49,308 bases of DNA from a virus: positions 1 through 49,308 of the IMG/VR virus record IMGVR_UViG_3300044630_003091; one strand, 5' to 3'. Each line of letters opens with the position of its first letter. Within the stretch, counting starts at the first letter, position 1. Under the pieces are notes generated by a model that saw only the letters and a list, made by a program, of their open reading frames with translations, did no database searches and was not told the origin of the DNA. Below, piece after piece: positions 43,368 through 49,308 of this stretch. Position numbers and translations under genes: made by a program.

Positions 43368-43885
43368 TGAGCATATGGTGTTCTGATATTGATGGTGTTC
43401 TTATTGACTCAAAGGCGCTTGTCCGCGAGTCATATAAAGCTGTAGGAATTGACATGCCAATCGAAGCCTGGGGCCATCCGTGGCAGACGTGGCTTCCAGC
43501 GGTGGTCGGTTCACTTGAATTAGCTAAACAAATACACAACCAAAAGACAGATGCGTACATTGATGTTCTTTCGTCTGGCGTAGTGAGTGAAATCGTTCTT
43601 CCGTTTGCTCAAATTGCACGAGCGTTGGAAAGAGATCCAGTGACTAGTGTTTACTACGTAACAGGTGCGACCAAGCGTGCTGCCATAACAATTTTACGAG
43701 AGCTCGGACTTGATTCGCGTAACTTGATTGCATCAAGCGCAACTACAGCCGATCGTGAGCAATTACTAAAAAATCTTGCGCCGTCAGGCGTCTATATTGA
43801 CGATCGAATTGAAGGCCAAGCACCTGCACATGCGGCTGGTTGGAGTTTTATTTGGGCAAAACAGGATTGGTCATGGAATCAATAA
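43367..43885 (+). CDS. HAD-superfamily hydrolase
   Basis: TGATG overlap with the kinase. A 172-residue HAD enzyme: motif I DIDGVLID (nucleophile and general acid Asp), motif II Thr in YYVTGATKRAA, motif IV IDDRIEGQAPA. It lacks a large cap domain. In small sugar pathways such enzymes remove a phosphate between kinase and nucleotidyltransferase steps (as in ADP-heptose synthesis). Overlaps the next gene by 13 nt. Confidence 0.78.
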   Translation: MSIWCSDIDGVLIDSKALVRESYKAVGIDMPIEAWGHPWQTWLPAVVGSLELAKQIHNQKTDAYIDVLSSGVVSEIVLPFAQIARALERDPVTSVYYVTGATKRAAITILRELGLDSRNLIASSATTADREQLLKNLAPSGVYIDDRIEGQAPAHAAGWSFIWAKQDWSWNQ

Positions 43886-44601
43886 TTCTTGCTGCTGGCA
43901 GAGGCCAGCGAATGGAAGGGTTTGCTAAACCGTTCTTTAAGCCGTTGCTTGAAGTAAATGGTCTTCCACTCATTACTTATGCTGCTGAATACGCTTCCTC
44001 CGCTGGAGCTACCAGGGTCACTGTTGTTGCTTCTGAAAGTAACGCAGACGACATTAAGAAATCGCTAAAAATGTATGCGTCGTGGGTAGACGTAGTCATT
44101 CAGAGTGAACCTCGCGGCCCAGGCGATGCTACACTAATTGGCCTAGGCAACACAGACTGTAAGTCAGTAATGCTGCTCATGAGCGACAACCTGATGAACG
44201 CAGATGCTGTTTCACAAATGGCTATGACTGCGATGATCAATGACGCTGACGCTGTTGGCGTAGCGCGAGTGCCGTTGGAGAGAGCCGATAGATTTACACG
44301 TGTTCGCGAGTGGGAAGACGGAACTTGCACATACGTCGAAGGAGTGCCTGTTTCTGCAGAAGATGAGTCAACTGTCGGTAATGCAACAGTTTGGTGCGGG
44401 CCACTTATATTTGAGCGTGCTACAGCTATTGACGTCCTAAATAACGTGCAAGCTAGTGTCAATGCGAATACCAGTGAGTTTAAGATTGGGCCACACTTAA
44501 ATAAAATAATGCGGCTAAACACGCTGGTCGCAGATGTTGGCGCAATGGATGTTGGCATTCCTGCCGCATACATAGAACAAATAAAGAAAAACAATGACTA
44601 A
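43873..44601 (+). CDS. Sugar/alcohol-phosphate nucleotidyltransferase
   Basis: ATG 43873 gives the expected N-terminus MESIILAAGRGQRM directly; an in-frame ATG at 43840 would add eleven residues from the HAD gene frame. The 242-residue protein has the NTP-transferase signature LAAGRGQRM...KPFFKPL, SEPRGPGDATLIGLG, metal site LLMSDNL and the C-terminal GAMDVGIPAAY. It makes an NDP-sugar or CDP-alcohol. LicC-type choline cytidylyltransferases share this fold, so a CDP product is a real alternative, given the APH-fold kinase nearby. Confidence 0.82.
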   Translation: MESIILAAGRGQRMEGFAKPFFKPLLEVNGLPLITYAAEYASSAGATRVTVVASESNADDIKKSLKMYASWVDVVIQSEPRGPGDATLIGLGNTDCKSVMLLMSDNLMNADAVSQMAMTAMINDADAVGVARVPLERADRFTRVREWEDGTCTYVEGVPVSAEDESTVGNATVWCGPLIFERATAIDVLNNVQASVNANTSEFKIGPHLNKIMRLNTLVADVGAMDVGIPAAYIEQIKKNND

Positions 44602-45601
44602 AGTACTTATAACTGGAATGACTGCATCGCAGTCTTCGTCAGTCTACAGCGAGCGATCTGCTACGTTTGTTGGATCAATAGCTCGCGCACTACGCGAAAG
44701 AGGAGTTACTGTCGATTGGCAAGTTCCAAACATGGACAATCGAGAGATTATGGCGTATGACAAAGTTCTTGTGGGGATTGCTCCAGTTTTAAGTCTTGCT
44801 GCCAATAGATCGTTTAGTGCTCTTGCGCTGGTTGAGGCACTTTGGGACAGCGACAAACTCACGACGTTTATCGATGCACCTGAGCCTGGAAAAATACACG
44901 CGAGCCTACGCTCTGTAAATAAAGCGCCTGAATCTCTTACTAAGTCGCTCTACTCTAGGCGCGCAGGATACTCGGCAATCGCTACCGACAAGGCGCACGC
45001 AAGCAAGATCGCAAGAATAGTTGAAACATTGACGCATGAAAGTTGGAGAAAGACGCTAGTTCCTGTTCTTCCGTGGAGCATTGTTGACAAGTCTTTGGCA
45101 AGTCTTCCGCAAAATGTTTCTAACTCATGCGTAGGAATAAACATTGACAGTTTTATCGTAGACAAGTTACACGAAGATAGCACAACTCGCTACAACCAGT
45201 GGGTTGTAGAAAACGAAAACACCAAGTGGATTAAGAATGCAACTAAGGTACTTGTGTACCCGAGCACTCCGGCAAAGACGAAACGCGCCCAAGGTGATGC
45301 TGCAGTTCTAGAAAACATGTCTTCTTCTGCTGGAGTTCTTATTGGTCCGCACGACGATAAAGTTCTGTGGTGGTCCAGTCGATTTGCACAGGCATTGAAT
45401 ACTCGTACGCCGGTAGCGACAGAGTGGCGCGACAGCCAAGCTATTGGAGACGCCTGGTCGCACCTAGCTTCTGGCATTGAAGAAATGAATTTAGAAGACA
45501 GGTACGAGCTTTCAACTGCGCAGCGATCTCAGTATATTGAAAGCATTCCAAACAAACAACAAGTAACTGACACTCTACTCAAGGAATTAGAAATTAAATG
45601 A
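44594..45601 (+). CDS. Probable glycosyltransferase or nucleotide-sugar-acting protein
   Basis: A 335-residue protein overlapping the nucleotidyltransferase gene by 8 nt. It opens with a Rossmann-like strand (KVLITGMTASQSS), followed by VGSIARALRERGVTVDW and YDKVLVGIAPVLSLAA, which suit a GT-B first lobe. The second half (TKVLVYPSTPAKTKRAQGD, SSAGVLIGPHDD, WSSRFAQALNTRTPVATEW) has the order of a donor-binding lobe, though no diagnostic motif is seen. A glycosyltransferase role is inferred from fold-like features and context. Confidence 0.55.
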   Translation: MTKVLITGMTASQSSSVYSERSATFVGSIARALRERGVTVDWQVPNMDNREIMAYDKVLVGIAPVLSLAANRSFSALALVEALWDSDKLTTFIDAPEPGKIHASLRSVNKAPESLTKSLYSRRAGYSAIATDKAHASKIARIVETLTHESWRKTLVPVLPWSIVDKSLASLPQNVSNSCVGINIDSFIVDKLHEDSTTRYNQWVVENENTKWIKNATKVLVYPSTPAKTKRAQGDAAVLENMSSSAGVLIGPHDDKVLWWSSRFAQALNTRTPVATEWRDSQAIGDAWSHLASGIEEMNLEDRYELSTAQRSQYIESIPNKQQVTDTLLKELEIK

Positions 45602-46065
45602 AAGTACTATTCAATCGTTGGCTTGAAAAGACAAAACAACTTCAAGTCGACGTATACGGAGCAGACTACACAACGTTTCACAGCGATGGGCCAGATGATC
45701 TCAATGAATTGATTGAGTACATCCGCTGGAACATGCTCGCCATTGACGATGAACTTGCTGAGGTTCGTCAAGCTATTTCATGGAAGCCTTGGCAACACGA
45801 TGAGCCATATGCCGATCGCAAAGAAATCGTTAAAGAATGCGTAGACGTGCTTCACTTTGTCGCGAACATTCTCTGTGCTGCCGGAGCTACGGACGAAGAG
45901 CTTGATGAAGAGTACCTCAAGAAAATGCAAAAGAACGCTGATCGCCAAAAGAATGGCTATAAAGTCCTAGATCCAGGCATGAAATGCACTCGGTGTGTAC
46001 GCGCTCTTGATGACTATGATGTGGACTCGTGCCAAGACTCTCTGTGCCCCTCTAAGGGCGCGTAA
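45598..46065 (+). CDS. dUTPase/MazG-like NTP pyrophosphohydrolase with zinc-ribbon tail
   Basis: ATGA overlap with the previous gene. The 155-residue protein has the all-alpha NTP pyrophosphatase motifs: DDELAEVRQAISWKPW (ExxE) and EIVKECVDVLHFVANIL (ExxxD), like dimeric dUTPases and MazG. The C-terminus has CTRCVRALD and SCQDSLCP, a short zinc-ribbon. This class removes dUTP or dCTP; T4 gp56, which keeps unmodified dCTP out of DNA, has the same fold. That role is attractive here but unproven. Confidence 0.78.
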   Translation: MKVLFNRWLEKTKQLQVDVYGADYTTFHSDGPDDLNELIEYIRWNMLAIDDELAEVRQAISWKPWQHDEPYADRKEIVKECVDVLHFVANILCAAGATDEELDEEYLKKMQKNADRQKNGYKVLDPGMKCTRCVRALDDYDVDSCQDSLCPSKGA

Positions 46066-46307
46066 TGAGCCTATGGATTTCCGTACATGTCCGCAACGTG
46101 CTGCCAGGAGACGTCGTTAGAGTGCGAGAGAACGCATATAGCGGCAACACTGGCGCAATGCACAATGGACGTATATGTGAAGTACTACTTGTCCGTGGCG
46201 GTGACGTAGTTGTCAAATCAGTCGACGGAAAACACCCTGTACTAGAAAAGACATACCACTCTCCAGCAGTTTTAGAGAAAGAAGTACTTGATGAGATTGT
46301 CAATTGA
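46065..46307 (+). CDS. Small beta-rich hypothetical protein
   Basis: TAATG overlap with the upstream stop. The 80-residue protein has VLPGDVVRVRENAYSG, AMHNGRICEVLLVRGGDVVVKSVDG, a KOW/SH3-like barrel pattern seen in small actinophage proteins. Function unknown. Confidence 0.62.
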   Translation: MSLWISVHVRNVLPGDVVRVRENAYSGNTGAMHNGRICEVLLVRGGDVVVKSVDGKHPVLEKTYHSPAVLEKEVLDEIVN

Positions 46308-46503
46308 AATAAGTGTGACGGGATCTACATTAGACGAGATTATGTCTAGTGCAGTTGCTGAATGGAACAAGCTGTCTCAGTCTGATTCACAAGTTCTTCC
46401 ATCTGGGTCAGAAATTGATGTAGTCCCAAACGACGGTGCTACGCGCCCAGGACTGTACACGGCTCGTGTCTTTATTAGGACGAAAGTAGAAGATAATGTC
46501 TGA
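46291..46503 (+). CDS. Small hypothetical protein
   Basis: ATG 46291 lies within the end of the preceding gene; an adjacent TTG is also possible. About 70 residues, beginning MRLSIEISVTGSTLDEI and ending GLYTARVFIRTKVEDN, a strand-helix-strand pattern. Stop overlaps the next start. No function recognised. Confidence 0.55.
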   Translation: MRLSIEISVTGSTLDEIMSSAVAEWNKLSQSDSQVLPSGSEIDVVPNDGATRPGLYTARVFIRTKVEDNV

Positions 46504-46792
46504 CAAAGAAAAATTGCCACGCCAGCAAATGCTTGAAGAAGCCTCTGGCATTATTTCGGGTCAGCGCGACGAGCAGTATGGCAAGCCAGAAGATAACTTC
46601 GGGCGAATTGCTAAGATTTGGTCTGTGATTCTTGGAATAGACATTTCAACAGAAGACGTGGCTATGCTAATGGTAGGTCTTAAAGTTGCGCGCTACGTAA
46701 ACAAGTCTGGATTCCAAGGAGACACTTGGGTCGACATCGCCGGGTACGCGGCATGTGGATATGAAGTTGGAATTAAAGATACGCGGCAATAA
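46496..46792 (+). CDS. DUF6378-like phage protein
   Basis: A 98-residue helical protein with ISGQRDEQYGKPEDNFGRIAKIW, ISTEDVAMLMVGLKVARYVN and WVDIAGYAACGYE, the typical pattern of a widespread small phage family (DUF6378). The Glu/Asp residues resemble a reduced MazG-like helix bundle, but no enzyme activity is known to me. It ends the glycosyl operon. Confidence 0.75.
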   Translation: MSDKEKLPRQQMLEEASGIISGQRDEQYGKPEDNFGRIAKIWSVILGIDISTEDVAMLMVGLKVARYVNKSGFQGDTWVDIAGYAACGYEVGIKDTRQ

Positions 46793-46800
46793 AACCACCG

Positions 46801-46809
46801 TGATACTGT
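46801..46809 (+). promoter_or_regulatory. Extended -10-like motif TGATACTGT
   Basis: TGRTANNNT class, 30 nt before the methyltransferase ATG at 46840. Confidence 0.42.
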
Positions 46810-46839
46810 AGATCTTCGCGACAGCGGAGAGGAACGTAC

Positions 46840-48081
46840 ATGTCTCAACCTACTTTTGTAGATTGCAATGGTCTTGCTGGATTTATGAGCTACGGCTTTG
46901 TGAAGTCTGGTATGAAAATGTTAGATCGCACAGGGACACTTGACTTTGGAAATCGAGTAGCTGAAGCTAATCGCCATCTTCTTGGCAAAGACTGGACCGC
47001 GTTCTTTTCAGATGATGTGTCAGAGTGGCCAGTACATAACGCTGATGTCGTTCTTGGTTGTCCTCCTTGCTCTGGTTGGTCTGTCTGGTCTATTGGAAGC
47101 CGTGGTCCAGATGCCGCGGTGCACGAGCACACGCGCGCATTTATGCGCTATGCGGCTGCTGTAAAGCCAAAAATTATTGTGTTTGAATGTGTGCAACAAG
47201 CATTCACACAGGGGCGAGCCGTTATGGCAAAGTACCGCGATATGGTTGAAGAGCTGTCGGGCAAAGAGTACGACCTATATCACGTAAAGATGAACAACCT
47301 CCAAGTTGGTGGATTTTCGTATCGCGCTCGATATTTCTGGGTTGCGGCTGAGCGAGGACTGCCGTTTGGTGCGCACGCCCAAGCTCCTGCTGAGTTGCCA
47401 AAAGTAAGAGACATTATTGGTGACCTTGCTCCTCTTGAGTTGATGTGGGAGTCGCAAAACTACATTGGTCAGCCGTCTAAGTATGTTGAAAAGCTGCGAT
47501 CAGAAACTGGAAAAGTAAGCGGCCACCAAAACAAGAACAATCCAGACACTCAACGCATTTCAGAAATTTTTGATATTCTTGGTAATGACGGATGGCCAGC
47601 AATGATGACTATCGACTATGCACTAAAGTCAGCTGTTGAGAAAAACCAAGATAAATTTCCGCAATCATGGCAATTCAAAGAAGAAAAGCTTCGAGCCACA
47701 GATTTCAGCATGGGATTCTCAATTCCGTGTCGCTGGGACGGAGATTCGTATTGTCACGTGCTGACAGGTGGCGCACTTGATCACGTGATCCATCCAGATC
47801 TTCCAAGAAGAATCACACACAGAGAAGCTGCCCGTATTCAAGGTCTTCCAGATGATTGGGAATTTACAAGCGTAAAAGACTACTCAATGCTCGGAGCTAC
47901 TTGGGGCAAGGCAGTGTCTGCACAGGCAGCTACGTGGATTGGCGAAGCAACGGCCGCAGCCTTAAATGGTGAGCCTAACGGTCCGCAGGGTGAGCTTATC
48001 GGAGATAGAGAGTACTTAATTGACACAGATAAAGGGTTTACCCGGCACTCTGTCAAAAAGAATTGGTATAATCATTCATAG
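46840..48081 (+). CDS. C5-cytosine DNA methyltransferase homologue
   Basis: ATG with AGAGGAAC ribosome site; 413 residues. Motif IV reads VVLGCPPCSGWS with the catalytic Pro-Cys, motif VI is FECV rather than ENV, motif VIII SYRARYFWVA, motif IX RRITHREAARIQGLPDDW, and motif X SMLGATWGKAVSAQ. The catalytic Cys and SAM-type ends are present, but motif I is unusual (FVDCNGLAGFMSYGF instead of a FxGxG start) and PPCS replaces PPCQ. It may methylate cytosine for protection against host restriction. The changes leave room for a different C5 modification. Confidence 0.8.
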   Translation: MSQPTFVDCNGLAGFMSYGFVKSGMKMLDRTGTLDFGNRVAEANRHLLGKDWTAFFSDDVSEWPVHNADVVLGCPPCSGWSVWSIGSRGPDAAVHEHTRAFMRYAAAVKPKIIVFECVQQAFTQGRAVMAKYRDMVEELSGKEYDLYHVKMNNLQVGGFSYRARYFWVAAERGLPFGAHAQAPAELPKVRDIIGDLAPLELMWESQNYIGQPSKYVEKLRSETGKVSGHQNKNNPDTQRISEIFDILGNDGWPAMMTIDYALKSAVEKNQDKFPQSWQFKEEKLRATDFSMGFSIPCRWDGDSYCHVLTGGALDHVIHPDLPRRITHREAARIQGLPDDWEFTSVKDYSMLGATWGKAVSAQAATWIGEATAAALNGEPNGPQGELIGDREYLIDTDKGFTRHSVKKNWYNHS

Positions 48082-48104
48082 AAATGTACTTCTATATCTA
48101 GAGA

Positions 48105-48113
48105 TGGTATATT
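48105..48113 (+). promoter_or_regulatory. Extended -10-like motif TGGTATATT
   Basis: TGRTANNNT class, 30 nt before the ATG at 48144. Another copy, TGGTATAAT, lies at 48064-48072 within the end of the methyltransferase gene and is closer to consensus. Confidence 0.42.
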
Positions 48114-48143
48114 CTCTACTCTCCGAACGACACAAGGACCTAT

Positions 48144-48647
48144 ATGCAATCGTTTCTTATTACGCCGTCCTCATTTGAGGAAACGTCGCGCCTTCTCGAC
48201 AACAAGCGCCTGCATAAGCAGACTCTCGAAGCATGGCAGTGCCTTATGGTTATGGCTAAGCTCGACAAAGAAGGCAACTACCGCGAACCCAAAGGCTGGG
48301 TCAATCACCCGGTAGTCAAAATGTGGCGTGGCCACGAGACGCTATTTGTCTCGTATATCAGCGCTACATACTTTGAGTGGCGCTCTCGTGGCTATAAATC
48401 TACTCTTCTTGATAAGACGTACGCCACATATGATCTAGGGGTCAAGCTTGGCACTATCAACGGTGAAATGAGCATGCCCAACTGGATGGCCGATACGGAA
48501 TACTATGAGCGCCTGTGCTCTACGCACCGGACAGCGCTTCTTTGTAAAAACTACGAGTGGTATTCTAAATTCGGCTGGGTCGAAGATCCAGGCACAGCGC
48601 CGCTTACCTATGAGTATGTATGGCCTCACCAGGATGGCTACGTCTAG
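48144..48647 (+). CDS. Pyrimidine-dimer DNA glycosylase (DenV-like family)
   Basis: A 167-residue protein with ATG after AAGGACC. It shows the family pattern: SFLITPSSFEETSRLLDNKRLHKQ, WVNHPVVKMWRGHE, YISATYFEWRSRG, and CSTHRTALLCKNYEWY. These enzymes repair UV-induced dimers, fitting a phage exposed to sunlight in surface water. The exact bifunctional glycosylase/lyase chemistry of the T4 enzyme is not proven here, as the N-terminal Thr2 nucleophile of DenV is Gln2. Confidence 0.75.
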   Translation: MQSFLITPSSFEETSRLLDNKRLHKQTLEAWQCLMVMAKLDKEGNYREPKGWVNHPVVKMWRGHETLFVSYISATYFEWRSRGYKSTLLDKTYATYDLGVKLGTINGEMSMPNWMADTEYYERLCSTHRTALLCKNYEWYSKFGWVEDPGTAPLTYEYVWPHQDGYV

Positions 48648-48766
48648 CCTGCGCAGCTGCCCTTGAGAGGGCCAGAGACAGCACGTAATTGGTGTCCAGA
48701 TAAAACACCATAAAAGTCTACAGATGAGCTTAGAGATCACGCCAAGGCGAGATACAATGTTCGTAA
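48648..48766 (+). promoter_or_regulatory. Intergenic region with two hairpins and a leaderless promoter-like element
   Basis: No gene is seen in these 119 nt. GCCCT/AGGGC with loop TGAG lies at 48659-48672, and TGGTGT/ACACCA at 48690-48710. TACAAT (48753-48758) ends 8 nt before ATG 48767, so a transcript starting the usual 6-8 nt downstream would begin at or next to the start codon. Confidence 0.4.
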
Positions 48767-49096
48767 ATGAAAGATAAGCGCCCTGGAGAGCATTTGTGGC
48801 TTGAGTGGACTGGAGACGGCTATGACTCCAGTTCTTCTATTGTTCTTTTTACTATAGAGCACGTAGATGTCGAAAATGAAGTAGTTAGAAGAGCTCTCGC
48901 GTCTAGTATCCAAAGATCTGGAATTGTTGATTCTTTAGGCGACGGATTCGCGTCAGTAAGTACTGCGTCGATCGAGTACGGGCTTGCTGGAATTGTTGAA
49001 GGCGAACTAGACTTTTCAGTATGCGATGAAGTCGGCGAGACACTGTATGGAGATCCTGTAGAAGAAATCTACGAAGTTACATGGGTTTCTTTGTGA
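48767..49096 (+). CDS. Hypothetical protein
   Basis: A 109-residue acidic protein starting at ATG 48767, without a ribosome site in the short leader. It reads HLWLEWTGDGYDSSSSIVLF near the start and DFSVCDEVGETLYGDPVEEIYEV at the end. No family recognised. It overlaps the WhiB gene by 16 nt, so the two are likely co-expressed. Confidence 0.6.
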   Translation: MKDKRPGEHLWLEWTGDGYDSSSSIVLFTIEHVDVENEVVRRALASSIQRSGIVDSLGDGFASVSTASIEYGLAGIVEGELDFSVCDEVGETLYGDPVEEIYEVTWVSL

Positions 49097-49308
49097 ACCC
49101 AAAGGGACTTCGCGACTTTGATTGGCACGACCATGCGGAATGTGCAAAGCCAGAGAATAAAAAGATTTCTAAGTTCTTTTTTTCTAGCGTGCCAAGCGAA
49201 AAATACGAAGCGCGCAACTTGTGCTTTAGCTGCCCCGTAAGAAAAGAATGTCTTAAGTGGGCGCTAGAGCATAAAGAAATTTGGGGAGTGTGGGGAGGAA
49301 AAGACGAA
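49081..49308 (+). CDS. whiB: WhiB-family transcriptional regulator (3' partial)
   Basis: ATG 49081 overlaps the preceding gene; the frame is open to the right edge, 76 codons visible. The WhiB signature is complete: a first Cys in HAEC, then LCFSCPVRKEC (CxxC, C-x5-C), together four cysteines for a 4Fe-4S cluster, followed by the GVWGG turn that contacts the sigma factor. WhiB proteins bind region 4 of the principal sigma factor. Phage copies (for example in mycobacteriophage TM4) can act as dominant inhibitors of host WhiB. This is the strongest evidence for an actinobacterial host. The DNA-binding tail after GVWGG is cut by the window. Confidence 0.9.
   Translation, partial: MGFFVNPKGLRDFDWHDHAECAKPENKKISKFFFSSVPSEKYEARNLCFSCPVRKECLKWALEHKEIWGVWGGKDE

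Noticed and set aside
1-49308. tRNA genes or CRISPR array
   Set aside because: No cloverleaf with T-loop consensus was noticed in the gaps, and no regularly spaced direct repeats were found; a tRNAscan search would settle this.
1-49308. Integrase, repressor, attachment site, lysis genes, terminase or portal
   Set aside because: None of their motifs were recognised in the supported genes; they may lie outside the window.

Overview
This window is part of the genome of a tailed, siphovirus-like double-stranded DNA phage that very probably infects an actinobacterium. The host assignment rests on a WhiB-family regulator at the right edge (CxxC, C-x5-C and GVWGG), which is essentially restricted to Actinobacteria and their phages, and on actinophage-type capsid, tail-tube, adaptor and minor tail proteins. 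Base composition looks moderate, far below the high GC of streptomycetes or mycobacteria, which would fit a low-GC aquatic actinobacterium; that last step is inference. Both window edges cut genes. Terminase, portal, lysis and integrase genes are not visible here.

Layout. (1) 2-11432: three very large multidomain head-region proteins: one with two Nudix domains and ADP-ribosyltransferase-like segments, a cysteine-rich protein, and the capsid maturation protease embedded in a 1525-residue protein. (2) 11424-18677: promoter and structured leader, major capsid protein, second capsid-like protein, tail tube protein, head-tail adaptor, tail terminator-like and gp10-like proteins, and a tail assembly chaperone pair joined by a -1 frameshift. 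(3) 18678-31671: tape measure, tail fibre, fibronectin-III fibre, a two-gene reverse-strand cassette, a zinc-site protein, distal tail protein, tail hub protein, and an S74-chaperone fibre. (4) 31777-34804: nucleotide metabolism: a dTMP-kinase/uracil-glycosylase-like fusion, a thymidylate-synthase homologue carrying the aspartate typical of dCMP-specific enzymes, and dCMP deaminase. (5) 34791-41246: replication and recombination: family A DNA polymerase, RuvC-like resolvase, SNF2-type helicase, Cas4/RecB-like nuclease, RecA-like ATPase, SSB-like protein. (6) 41368-46792: a tightly overlapping operon of glycosyltransferase, APH-fold kinase, HAD phosphatase, nucleotidyltransferase, a second probable glycosyltransferase, a dUTPase/MazG-like enzyme and small proteins. 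(7) 46840-49308: C5-cytosine methyltransferase homologue, pyrimidine-dimer glycosylase, a small protein and WhiB.

How it fits together. Head and tail genes are ordered as in most siphoviruses and nearly all are on the + strand, with start/stop overlaps indicating translational coupling. The most interesting reading is that parts 4, 6 and 7 together resemble the T4 logic for modified cytosine: a dCMP-type TS-fold enzyme, a dNMP kinase, a dCTP/dUTP-hydrolase candidate, dCMP deaminase, plus a sugar-activating and glycosyl-transferring operon. This is a hypothesis built from domain content and one diagnostic residue; the glycosyl operon could instead decorate virion proteins or host glycans. A recurring extended -10-like motif TGRTANNNT lies 25-35 nt ahead of genes starting the middle and right-hand operons, suggesting a shared promoter class.
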